Assembly: GCA_947652115.1 (NCBI GenBank)
Contig: OX393569.1
Location: 12,532,652 to 12,596,651, forward strand
DNA length: 64,000 nucleotides
Direction: 5' to 3'
Source: Blastomussa wellsi
Lineage: Eukaryota; Cnidaria; Anthozoa; Scleractinia; Plerogyridae
The notes under the pieces were generated by a model. That model ran no database searches. It was not told the DNA's origin and saw nothing but the letters and a program-made list of their open reading frames with translations. Numbering within the stretch: position 1 is the first letter of the stretch; the number at the start of each line of letters is the position of its first letter. This document shows positions 23,144 to 32,835 of this stretch, one piece after another. The position numbers were made by a program, and so were the translations under genes.

Positions 23144-23387
23144 GTTGCAGCTGTAGCTACATCACTTTGTTCCATTTAAACAATAAAGGGTTTTCATTTT
23201 GATTTTTATTGAATATTGAGTGTACCTTTCATATCAATATACAATACTTCAGTGAAGCCAGGCAAATTGACCAGATGTGAGCATGACTTTGCCCGGCTCT
23301 TTTCAGTCCTGGACTTTCAACATGGCTTTATTTATAAAGAAGACATGCACCTTCTCTACAAATCTTAAAAAACCTCCTTATACTTAC

Positions 23388-24782
23388 ACTTTTTCCAAGT
23401 TTCTCTGCTTTTCTTGGTTGATTAACCACATCCTGAACTGAGAATCCACACCCTACCTGAAGAAACTCAAGAAGACTTTTATAAAATGCCTCAGCATCTT
23501 CCAAGAATTTCTTCAGAAAGTTATTTATTTCCTCAGGGGAAGGCATGTCTGTCTTTGCAGCATATCCTAAAAAGAGCTTTCCATACTTTCTGAATGTTTC
23601 AATCACTTTATGAAATGCACTTTTCCACAGGAATTGATGAACTTCTTGTTGGACTGCAAAAGAAATATCAAGCATAATAATCCCTTTGTATGCATCCTGG
23701 ATTTCTTTGCTAAGGGTACCAACTTTCTCAAAAGCTGCCTTGTCAAGCATGTCTCTAGATAACAAATTACTCAGCAAAATCTCTTTTTGAGCTACTGCTC
23801 TCATTAATTTTTGAGCTTTCTGCTGATGTAAGGTCTTAAGCTTTTTCTCAACTTGCGTCTGTTTAACAGCTCCTTGTTCATTTTCCATTGACAAGTCCTG
23901 GATGCCTGCACATACCGTACCGTTTACATTAGTTTGAGCACTGTCTGTTTCAGATGTCTCTTCTTCAAAATTTCCAGCACCTGCCTCCTCAGATACTATT
24001 TTAAAATGAACTTCTTCATGGCTCTCTGGATGATCTGGATCATGCAATTTACTGGGACAGTTTTTACTCATTGGTCTCTTTTGGGAGGATTTATCAGTTT
24101 TAAAAGATGTATCAGTTATAAAATATTCTTGTTGTTCACTTTTGTCATAACTGTGTATGTCAAAACCTTCTGGTAATTTGATTATTCCCCTTGGTTTATC
24201 GCCATAAGATGATTCCTCTGCAATATGAACAGGGTCTTTTGAGAACCTCAAAACACCACCAGTTCGTGCTCTTAAATCAAGTTCGTAATTTTCTTCCTTA
24301 TTGATCTTGGCTTCCTTTTTCGATTCTCCTCCATCCTTTGGAGCATTTTTAGTTGCATTCACTTTGTCGCCATTGGAAACGGTGTCTTTGTCTTTTGCAT
24401 AGTCCACATTGTCTTCGACATGAGAAGATGATTTTAGGCTTGGTTTTGATCCTGATAATTTCTTTTTCTCCTTCTTTGATTCTAGTTTAATTTTTTCTTG
24501 AATCTGTTTATCTTTGTGATTATTAATGTCATATTCTGTTCTTTCAAGCACATTTTGCCGTCCACCTTTCTTGTGAGGAATATTCTTGCTGACGTCAGTT
24601 ACGTCCTTCTTGTCAAGTTTTCTCCCGAGTCTCGAGTCTTTCTCCTCGGATGGTTCATGCTGCTTTTTCTTAGATTGTTTTGTGTCTTTCTTTTTATCTA
24701 GCTCGTCTGCATAAGCCACAAGTTCGTCATATGTAATTCGTAACACAAGAGGTGAACTCTTCCCGCTTGAACACGCCGCCAT
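23388..24782 (-). CDS. SMG6: SMG6 exon 1 (telomerase-binding protein EST1A, N-terminus)
   Basis: SMG6 is the endonuclease of nonsense-mediated mRNA decay and a telomerase-associated EST1 homologue. The ATG at 24,782 follows a minus-strand untranslated leader and gives MAACSSGKSSPL. The exon ends at GGAAAAAGT|GTAAGTA (23,388), 465 codons in. Residues ~25-330 are Lys/Glu-rich and disordered, as in SMG6 N-termini, with a conserved-looking patch GGVLRFS...GIIKLPEGFDI at ~175-210. Residues ~335-465 begin the 14-3-3-like domain: LMRAVAQKEILLSNLLSR, then a helical segment with VHQFLWKSAFHKVIETFRKYG and EAFYKSLLEFLQ. It joins exon 2 in phase 0. Confidence 0.9.
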
Positions 24783-26759
24783 ATTGAAACAAGACTAGTA
24801 ACCAGTCTACAGCTTTGTATTGGTCATTCCGGAGTTGGGCAGGAAACTGGGGCGAGCTGTTATTTCAAACACATTCTCGTCCCCATAGCCCTTTTCGTTT
24901 TCACTGGTTATTCAACAAAAGTTCGAAGATTTAGTCGAGTAATTTAATATAGTAGCTTGTGATAAAATTTTTATTTTGCATTTGAGCTGACAGAGAGCGC
25001 ATTGAATTTGCTGGTTTTGCGTGCGAGCAAACATGAATCGAAAGTTATTAGACTTTATTGCGTTCGTCACAAATACGAAACGTGAATGAAAGACACCAGG
25101 AAAAAGCGCTTGCGTAAAGCGCTTCACGGGATATTTTGACTTCACAACAGACAGTGCGTTGAATTTGCACGTTGTGATGTTTTTCAGGCTTGTGTGCGAG
25201 CGGCCGAACGAACTCAAAATTGGTTTTAACCGCTAAAATTTATTACTTCCATTACAAATACAAAACTTGAGTTAAAGCATTATCAAAAATCTAAAATAAA
25301 GATACCAGCAAAGGTAAACACTTTCTTCCTTTCGTTAATGACAGCGCAATGATCACATACATTTGCATGTTGTGTGCGTGAAAGAAATTATCACAAGACA
25401 GCTTCTACAGTAAATCGAAACTCGCATCGCCAGAAGCGATTAAACGAGGTTGTAAAAACCCAAAACAAAATAAGTTTAAATCACCGAGTGGTTTTCAAGC
25501 ATAACACATGTCTGGGATGCCGAGCCCGGAATGCACGTGTTTTGTTCTTTCCCTCCGGCAATCAGCCGATCCATCAAGAACGAAACGTAAAATTTGGACT
25601 TGATCAAAGAAAGGTACATTTCATCTGATAAACGTATTTCTTAACTGCAAAAGAAACAAAAATTCAAGCTGAACGACAAATAACCATTGGTTAGAAAGAG
25701 CCGACAAAAATAGTCCGATAACGAAGCCGATCTTTGGTGTAATCGACTGCACACGCTAAGTCATCTTCTCACGCAAAAACCACTGCGCATCCTAAATCTT
25801 CCATTTGCGCATAACCACAATTCCTTGCGCCTTTGATGTTACCGCCGACCAGAATTCCCTGCGTTTCGTAAAAAAAGTGATTGCAAGCCCCTATAATGTA
25901 ATCTTATGCCGATTAGAGAGCTGCCTCGCTCGTTCGCTTCATGCTCACTCGCTGCGGCAGCAATAACAGCAAAGATTGAATGAATAAGTACGGATTGAAT
26001 TGAATGAATATAACGTAACCAGAGTATGGCTGGAGGGCCTGCAATTTTTTTGGTTTAGGGTCCTTTGTCCTTTGTTCTCGTTTTGTGTGGTTTCGTTATT
26101 TTCGGTTAGTGTTGTTTTGTCGGCCATTTTTCTCCTTTGAAAGTTCTTGTTCGTTGATCAACCATCCAGTTGTCACAGAAGACCGGCCGCAGCTCAGCCC
26201 GTTCACGTTTCGACTCGTACCAGGCGACAACCAAGTGATCCGCCATATTTGCATTCGGTGTATACTATTGATTTATCAGAATATTTATTCAATTCTCGTG
26301 ATCTTTATCTTCCAGGCTTTTCTCATCCTGTTTCAACTACCAAGAGTCTTGTGTACGATTAGCCCCCTCCCCCCCTTTGTCTTTCGCCACAGTCAAGTTC
26401 AAGCCAAATATCGATATGACGTCTTTCAAATCATGCAATAAGTCCGGTTGCTAGTCGTATTTGATGTGACGAAAGACCCTTTGCCTCCTAAAGCAAGCAC
26501 TTCATTTTCTTGCCTCGCACGACGGAACGAGTCGGAGTGCAGAAGGCAGAATAAATAATTCTAGAGATCAATTGCAGTTTAGCGGGCGTTGTTGAATTTC
26601 AAATCGATCGTTATCTGGAGATCGAGACTTGCTAACAATGGCAACAAAGAGCTTTTTCATAAAAGAAATAGTGTTTTGTTTCCGGAATGACATGCTGGGT
26701 CAAAAAGTTGGAATTTGAGGGAGTTGCATGCTCTGCCGCTCAATCAAAACATTCCCGCC
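24783..26759. other. Region upstream of SMG6
   Basis: Contains the presumed SMG6 promoter next to 24,782 and a fragment of a dispersed repeat (TCGTCCCCATAGCCCTTTTCG, 24,876-24,896) that recurs inverted at 38,668-38,690. Three degenerate ~180-bp units share GACAG...GCGTTGAATTTGC...GTGTGCGAG (around 24,990, 25,147 and 25,345). ORFs around 25,945-26,441 show no recognised domain. Confidence 0.4.
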
Positions 26760-26769
26760 AGTTGAGCAC

Positions 26770-26928
26770 TGTACAGCCCCCGAAATGATCCCGACCCCGA
26801 AATGATCCCCAACCCCGAAATGACCCCCAAATTGTCCCCGAAATGATCCCGACCCCGAAATGATCCCCAATTTTTGTCACGCTGAACCCGAACTGATCCC
26901 CAAGTAATTTCGGGAATGGAAATACAGT
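26770..26928 (+). repeat. Ginger-like element left TIR with iterated GACCCCGAAATGATCCCC
   Basis: Nearly identical to the reverse complement of 31,627-31,785. The core CCCCGAAATGATCCC is repeated about six times at 19-25-bp spacing, then CACGCTGAACCCGAACTGATCCCC and TAATTTCGGGAATGG. Iterated motifs are plausible transposase-binding sites. Confidence 0.9.
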
Positions 26929-26996
26929 GGACCCCAGTGAACTGGGATCAATATCAGCATCTGGGCAAATGGCGTTATATAAAATAAAGTTGTTAA

Positions 26997-27370
26997 ATAG
27001 ACCAAAATCGGCTTATTTAATTCAGCTTATTTAACTTTCTTAAATCGGTCGATTTAACGTCCTAAATCGGTCCAATAAACGTCCTTAACGTGTTAAAATC
27101 GGTCGATTTTACGTCTTTAAATCGGTCGATTTAAAGTCCTTAAATCGGTCGACTTAACATCCTTAAATCAGTCGGTTTAACGTCCTTAAATCGCTCGATT
27201 TAACATCCTTAAATCGGTCTATTTAAAGTCTTTAAATCGGTCTATTTAAAGTCTTTAAATCGGTCGATTTAACGTCTTTACATCGGTCGATATAACGTAA
27301 ATCGGTCGATTTAAAGTCCTTAAATCGGTCGAATTAACGTTCTAACATCGATCGGTCGATTTAACGTCTT
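26997..27370. repeat. Subterminal minisatellite TTAAATCGGTCGATTTAACGTCC
   Basis: About 14 degenerate units of ~24 bp, each with a near-palindromic AAATCGGTCGATTT core, lie just inside the left TIR of the Ginger-like element. No equivalent array is seen at the right end. Confidence 0.8.
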
Positions 27371-27962
27371 TAACGTCGCTAACTCGAACCTCCCGCTAAC
27401 GCGAACCAATCTCTATTTTCCCTCGATTTCTTTTATATAACTCCAGTGTTCTTATGTTCTTATTTAGCGAGTGTTTAGTGAGAAATCAGCCCGAAAGTGT
27501 TCTTAATTGTTCTTAAATATATTTTAGAAAGAGTATACTTTATGTATGATTAACATACAATGTTTTACTGCTTACACTAAACAATAAATTTAAAATGAAA
27601 AATAAATAAGTTAATATTTATTTGCTTAGTTCCTTAGACCAGCTTTCTTACCCTGGCGTCCACTTTCTTTTGTATAAGAACATGCTTTAAAATTATATTA
27701 AAAAACGAAAATCAATATGTAAAAATTTATGAGCTGAATAAAAACATTATTATTATTATTATTATTATTTAATTTTCAGGCTGAATTTGTTATTATAATT
27801 GGCCAACTTTCAGCCTGATGATCTTAATCCACGTGTTCTTACATTCGAGCGTTTACTGTATTGTATTTTTACTCTCGGTAACTCGAACCCTCGATACCTC
27901 CTTCTGAGTTTTAAGCTGTTGTCTCGTTCCAGTCCCTTTCTTTTGACCTTATAGTCGATACA
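27371..27962. other. Ginger-like element 5' untranslated/promoter region
   Basis: AT-rich, with an (ATT)n tract at ~27,746-27,768 and two TAACTCGAACC-like motifs (27,371 and 27,880). It precedes the first exon of the transposase. No other gene. Confidence 0.4.
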
Positions 27963-28079
27963 ATGTCACGGACCGCGTGGTTTTCGGTTTTTCTTTTAGC
28001 GTGTGTTTTAAATAGCGTTTTCTCAGGAAAAGACAATAAGCCTTCTGATACAAGTTCAGTGTTAACTAAGGATGCAGAG
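27963..28079 (+). CDS. Ginger-like transposase exon 1 (signal-peptide-like leader)
   Basis: The ATG at 27,963 opens 39 codons ending at GCAGAG|GTGAGT (28,079). The peptide has a hydrophobic stretch (AWFSVFLLACVLNSVFSG) followed by a polar segment, so it looks like a secretory signal peptide. It joins in phase 0 to the long exon at 28,385 (acceptor TTTAAG). The splice sites and open phase support the junction, but there is no transcript evidence. Use of a downstream start in exon 2 would give a protein without the leader. Confidence 0.6.
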
Positions 28080-28384
28080 GTGAGTTTCACTCTTCCTTTT
28101 ATTATAATCGGATGAGCCTGAATCGATTCTATCGCATATGTTACTTAAAGCATACTAGTTATGCAATGGTTTCGAGTACACACTGTGAAACATCCCACGA
28201 GTGACTAATGAACTAATTAATTCCATGTGATATGACTGTTATATTAAGGCAGCAAAATCAGTAAATGGGAAACAAACAAATTAACAAAACCTAAACTACG
28301 TTCTTGCATTATAAGATTACCGATAACTGCTAACTGATGAAATGATGTAGTTAAACATTAACTACAAATTCAATTCAATTTAAG

Positions 28385-31228
28385 GTTAAGCGAAGAAATT
28401 TGCCTTTGGATGATGACGAGTATGAAGCATTGTATGGTATTCTGAATGGAGATACAACATTTCAAGATTGGCCAAAGAAACAAAATAGCGCTTTGAGGCA
28501 GCGAGTGTATAAAAAATGGAAGAGTGGTCAGTACCAAATGAAAGATGTTCACGATCCCATGGAAGGGAAAAAAGTTCAGCGCATCGTTCATATCGAAACA
28601 AATTGTATCGTGGTTAAAAGATCAGATATTTCGTCGATCGTGCAAAGTTTTTTTGGCCAAAGTAAAGGTGATGGCGCACTTAAGCTGGCAAAAAGTATAC
28701 GGCACACATACAGTGGTCTTTCAAGAAATTTTATTCAGAAAAACCTAAATGCCATGAAAGAAACTCGGAAAATGCGGCCACTTTTCCAAAACAAGGCTCC
28801 ACTTCGCCCTATAAAAGCAAGTAAAATACAAGAACGCCACCAAGTAGACCTTGTTAACATGCAGAGCATGCCCGTTACAATGGATGGAATAACTTACAAG
28901 TACATCATGTCCGTAATCGATTTATTTAGTAGGTTTGTGTTCCTGAGGCCCCTCCGATCGAAAGAGTCTGCGGAAGTAGCAGAAAATCTTCGTAGCATTT
29001 ATAATGAACATGGGCCACCAGAAATCCTTCAAAGTGATCAGGGTTCAGAATTTAAGGGCGTGGTAAAGACACTTTGTGAAGCTCTAAACGTGAGGATAAT
29101 TAGAAGCTCTGCATACAGCCCTCAGACACAAGGAAAGGATGAACGCTCACATCGTACATGGAAGGAAAAGATCAAGTTCGACATAATCGACAATGATGGA
29201 GAGCTCAACTGGGTAGAAAACCTTCCAATCTACCAACAGCTTTACAACGAGTCCCCGCATACCTCATTAGGGCTGCAATCGCCCTTCGAAGTGTATTACG
29301 GTAGAAAGCCTAACACAGTTAGAAATAGACTGTCCCTTGGCGAGAACACATCTTTTGAAGTTTCTGATGAAGAGGACACGAGTGATTTTCTGCTTAAGTC
29401 TCCTAAAAAAGACGCTCTCTCACAGCTGGGAAAAGAACGAGAAAATGTTAGAAATGACGCTTTCAAAGCATCGAAAAAAGCCGCAGAAAAAATGATAAAA
29501 CGGGAGCTTGGGCGTAATCCTCCTTCCATCTATTATGTGGGAGAAACTGTCCTTGTCCGAATTGCAAAAACGAAAAAAACGGTGAAGGGAAAGAAAACGA
29601 CTTTGAAAGGTAGTAGTGAGGGTCTAGTATTAGAAGCGGATCACGATTTACATAGATACTTTGTCGAATATGAAGATCCCAACACTGCAAAACGGCAAAA
29701 GCGCTGGGTGAAAGTTGACGACATAACCTCAGTGACCAAAGATGAAGAAACAAGAAGACAAGATACTGCAAAGAAACAGAACAGCAAACGAAAGAGGTTA
29801 CATGCTGATAACGGCACGTCAACACCCGGAAATGCAAAACAATGGAAACTAAATAATGATGTTAGCTTACTAGATGCAAGTATTACCAACGTTTTGTCCT
29901 CAGAGAAATTACACGGCGACACGATCAACCTTTACTTCGATTTTCTGCGGCAGAAATGGGCGTCAAAACAAGAGAACATCTCCTTGGCAAGCTCCTACTT
30001 TTATGCCTCCCTTGATAAGCCGGAAACGATATCGTCATACAAAAACTATATTGGGAAAAACCCACTGCAGAACTACGAGCATCTTATTATTCCTGTGCAT
30101 CTTCCAACTGAGGACCACTGGTTGCTTGTCGTTATCAGCATACTCCACATTTGTATAAGCATTTATGATTCCGCCAACTTTTCAGAGGACACGTACAACT
30201 CAATAATTCAAAAACTGAAAGAAAAGTTCATCAAGAAAGAAAGGCAAACCTTGCCACATCAGCCATGCGAGCTGTTACACGAGAACAACTGGGAAGAGAA
30301 AACGCCTTCATGTCCGAAGCAGACGAACAAAGTTGACTGTGGGGTGTACACTTGCTGGTTTGCGAAGCAGTTTTTGTCAGATTGTGATTCTCCCATCAGG
30401 TACAAAGGAGGTGATTTGCGAAGCGAAATGGTTGGTGATTTGTTGGAATTAGCAGCGTCTAACAAGTGTAGCAGTGATATCGGTTGGTTTTCAGGTGACG
30501 CAGTTAGTAAACGGAAATATACAGAACAAATGTCAGAGAAAGAGAAACTTGACGTGGAGGTGCAAAGTGCTAAACTTCAATACCGCAACCCTCCCACACC
30601 CAAAGATGGGAACTGCATGTTCCATGCAGTTAGTGACCAACTGACACGCCTCGGTTTGACGGCCCAAACCCCGTCAGAGTTGCGTTCAAGCGTCGTCAAA
30701 TATCTTCGAAACAACCCCCTAACCTCTGACGGAATCCATCTAAGAGAGTTTATTTCTTACCGAGGTTGGGAGAGCTACTTGCGTAGAATGTCTCAAGATG
30801 GCGTGTGGGGGGACTGGATTACTCTGTGGGGCCTAGTCAACTTGCTAAACATTGACATAGCAATAGTATCAAGTTTAGGAGAGGGTGGCCTTCGAATAAT
30901 CAGCCCGGGTGATGCATCAAGCACCAACAGTAACTGCAACCAAATGGCACTTCTAGGCCACGAGGCCGAAGAACATTACCACAGTCTAGACTACGTTGCC
31001 CCTCCTTCCACTGGCAATGGCAAAGATGTTGTCGAGTACCTGAAGAATAAATATGGTGAAGGGAAGGTTTCGGAAGAAATTTGCCCAAAATGCAACCGAA
31101 AGTTCCAGTCCCTTTCCGAAGGAATTTATGCCGATGAGAGTGGTACTATGCAGTATTACTCCAATGACAGTTACATTTGTGACATATGTGCCAAAGATGA
31201 GGAGTTGTACTCTTACCAGATGTACTGA
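28385..31228 (+). CDS. Ginger-like transposase: integrase + Ulp1 + OTU
   Basis: 947 codons (986 residues with exon 1). The integrase core has Asp in RHQVDLVNM (~194), Asp in LQSDQGSEF (~257) and Glu in GKDERSHRTW (~292); the 35-residue spacing of the last two is the retroviral/Gypsy D,D-35-E pattern. A basic SH3/GPY-like stretch (YYVGETVLVRI) follows at ~415. A Ulp1-type C48 protease has EDHWLLVVI (His ~617), YDS and KVDCGVYTC (Cys ~691). An OTU cysteine protease has PKDGNCMFHAV (Cys ~783) and HYHSLD (His ~905). The C-terminus has CPKC and CDIC, a zinc-binding pair. No N-terminal H2C2 zinc finger is evident. The frame is uninterrupted. The proteases may process SUMO or ubiquitin conjugates; their role in transposition is unknown. 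Confidence 0.9.
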   Translation, partial: VKRRNLPLDDDEYEALYGILNGDTTFQDWPKKQNSALRQRVYKKWKSGQYQMKDVHDPMEGKKVQRIVHIETNCIVVKRSDISSIVQSFFGQSKGDGALKLAKSIRHTYSGLSRNFIQKNLNAMKETRKMRPLFQNKAPLRPIKASKIQERHQVDLVNMQSMPVTMDGITYKYIMSVIDLFSRFVFLRPLRSKESAEVAENLRSIYNEHGPPEILQSDQGSEFKGVVKTLCEALNVRIIRSSAYSPQTQGKDERSHRTWKEKIKFDIIDNDGELNWVENLPIYQQLYNESPHTSLGLQSPFEVYYGRKPNTVRNRLSLGENTSFEVSDEEDTSDFLLKSPKKDALSQLGKERENVRNDAFKASKKAAEKMIKRELGRNPPSIYYVGETVLVRIAKTKKTVKGKKTTLKGSSEGLVLEADHDLHRYFVEYEDPNTAKRQKRWVKVDDITSVTKDEETRRQDTAKKQNSKRKRLHADNGTSTPGNAKQWKLNNDVSLLDASITNVLSSEKLHGDTINLYFDFLRQKWASKQENISLASSYFYASLDKPETISSYKNYIGKNPLQNYEHLIIPVHLPTEDHWLLVVISILHICISIYDSANFSEDTYNSIIQKLKEKFIKKERQTLPHQPCELLHENNWEEKTPSCPKQTNKVDCGVYTCWFAKQFLSDCDSPIRYKGGDLRSEMVGDLLELAASNKCSSDIGWFSGDAVSKRKYTEQMSEKEKLDVEVQSAKLQYRNPPTPKDGNCMFHAVSDQLTRLGLTAQTPSELRSSVVKYLRNNPLTSDGIHLREFISYRGWESYLRRMSQDGVWGDWITLWGLVNLLNIDIAIVSSLGEGGLRIISPGDASSTNSNCNQMALLGHEAEEHYHSLDYVAPPSTGNGKDVVEYLKNKYGEGKVSEEICPKCNRKFQSLSEGIYADESGTMQYYSNDSYICDICAKDEELYSYQMY

Positions 31229-31626
31229 TTATATCGCTGCATAAATTTCAGATCAATTTTATATTTTACTTCGTCTTAATTATATAACGTGTATTTTGCA
31301 GAAAACGTTGCAGACTATTATGTTCGATGTTGCTGTTGTAAGTTTCACTATTTCAGATTACTGTTAGAAATTGAAAACAATATTTTTAGTGATTTTTTAT
31401 ACCCTAACTGATGTTAGGTAATGCTATCAATTTAATATGTTTGAAAACGTTAATATTACTCATTGTACCTATTCTTTGCTATTACGCAAAATTAAAAGTG
31501 ATACCATGTTGTTTATTAAACTAAAAGTCGTTTCTGTTACGTTTACGTATTGTAGTCTATGACACTACCTTTTTAGCTCTAATTTACTTTCGGGTTTCCT
31601 GGTTGTTAACTAATCCACAGTCCCAT

Positions 31627-31785
31627 GCTTAAACGCCATTCCCGAAATTACTTGGGGATCAGTTCGGGTTCAGCGTGACAAAAATTGGGGATCATTTCGG
31701 GGTCGGGATCATTTCGGGGACAATTTGGGGATCATTTCGGGGTTGGGGATCATTTCGGGGTCGGGATCATTTCAGGGGCTGTACA
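31627..31785 (-). repeat. Ginger-like element right TIR
   Basis: Reverse complement of the left TIR with only a few differences (for example TTTCAGGGG against CCCCCGAAA at the tip). Contains the same iterated GATCATTTCGGGG units. Confidence 0.9.
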
Positions 31786-32223
31786 GCACCATTTCGGCCT
31801 TAGATTTCACGTGGAGTGTCACGTGACTTTTGATGTAAACAAACCGCGAAAATTGAAGCACGTACTACACGTGTTGCAATTTCCGAGTTTCTATTTCGAA
31901 TTCCCTTCACTATTAAAACTTTCCCCCGCTTTAAATCTTTCAAAATCGAATAGTTCTACGTTCAGAATGTCAGAACGTAAGAATAACACCGACTTCAACG
32001 CCATGAATGTGGCAGAACTTAAAAAATATTTACAGGAACGCGGAGTATCGGAAAGGGGCTAATTGAAAACTCGCCTCCGCGGTCGAAAGAATGGTTTTGC
32101 CAGTGGACCCAAACTTTGAAAAAGATCAAACCAATGATGCAGACAAATTAATTATTCATGATATGTTAATTCCCAACCCATTTTCCGTGAAGACGGTGAA
32201 CAACTTCAATTCGTCGCCGCCGT

Positions 32224-32835
32224 TTGGATTCCACTGATTACGACAAGCAGGGACTCGCCGCTTACAAGTCCTTTGAAGATTACCGATTATTCAATGACGG
32301 CTATGTGGAATCTTTACTAACTGCTCAGTTGAATCAAGAGGGCATTCATATTTATGTAGCCAAAGTACGGCCTTTCATGAAAATGAAAACTGATGAAGGA
32401 AAGGAGTTCTACGATCTCTGCTTTATTCTTGAGGGTAGAGGTGCGAACCGAGGCAGTGTACTTCAGGCGAGATGTAAGTGTAAAGGTGGTCGAGACGGGG
32501 GTTGCAAGCACATTGCTGCTGCCATGTATGCCCTAGAAGATTTGTTAAACACTCGTGGTGAAGACAGTGTGACCAGTACCCCATGCATCTGGGTTAAAAG
32601 ACCAAGAGCAGATACGCAAGCGTGCGAAGTGAAGAATTTGGAGATCAAGAAAGCTAAAAAGCCCTCTCATAAAAAAATGAAACGTACACACTCGTTCCCT
32701 CAAAATATCGAGATTGATGTCCGTGCTCCAGAAGATACTGATCCCCACGACGAAGAGCACCTTAGACTATCCTGTTATCTTGCCCTTACTCAAAAAACTT
32801 TATTACAGCCCAGAAGCAGACACCGATCCCTGTAA
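32224..32835 (+). CDS. SWIM zinc-finger segment
   Basis: Open segment within the broken gene. It contains ARCKCKGGRDGGCKHIAAAMYAL, i.e. the CxC...CxH signature of a SWIM zinc finger, preceded by a ~80-residue region (YKSFEDYRLFNDGYVESL). SWIM fingers bind nucleic acid or protein and often accompany YqaJ domains in eukaryotic transposons. It ends out of frame at 32,835, while the YqaJ frame has already begun to its right. Confidence 0.8.
   Translation: MDSTDYDKQGLAAYKSFEDYRLFNDGYVESLLTAQLNQEGIHIYVAKVRPFMKMKTDEGKEFYDLCFILEGRGANRGSVLQARCKCKGGRDGGCKHIAAAMYALEDLLNTRGEDSVTSTPCIWVKRPRADTQACEVKNLEIKKAKKPSHKKMKRTHSFPQNIEIDVRAPEDTDPHDEEHLRLSCYLALTQKTLLQPRSRHRSL

Larger units (their letters stand above)
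4197..24782 (-). other. SMG6: SMG6 (EST1A) gene span, 3' incomplete
   Basis: Five minus-strand exons with consensus splice sites and compatible phases together read as the N-terminal and EST1/14-3-3-like part of SMG6. Introns within the window total roughly 19 kb and are full of mobile elements. Exons 1-4 join in consistent phase (0, 0, then AG|G). Between 11,407 and 4,345 the reading jumps over a segment that in vertebrate SMG6 has a FILxFLHxHGKLF-like stretch; the phase of the 4,345 exon also requires a missing exon of length 3n+2. The C-terminal PIN nuclease exons are not in the window. Confidence 0.85.
26770..31785 (+). mobile_element. Ginger-like cut-and-paste transposon (5,016 bp)
   Basis: TIRs of ~160 bp start TGTACAGCCCC and end GGGGCTGTACA, flanked by the 4-bp duplication GCAC at 26,766-26,769 and 31,786-31,789. 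TGT...ACA ends and a 4-bp TSD fit Ginger elements, whose transposase derives from a Gypsy-type integrase. The single spliced gene encodes integrase, Ulp1 and OTU domains. TIRs and gene look intact, so this could be recently active. Confidence 0.9.

Noticed and set aside
21763..23202. Long open frames encoding a 17-residue repeat
   Set aside because: They result from a 51-bp satellite whose period is divisible by three; stops occur in variant units and no start or splice context supports a protein.
26085..26441. Plus-strand ORFs upstream of the nested transposons as a host gene
   Set aside because: No domain, several frames equally open, and no convincing splice sites.
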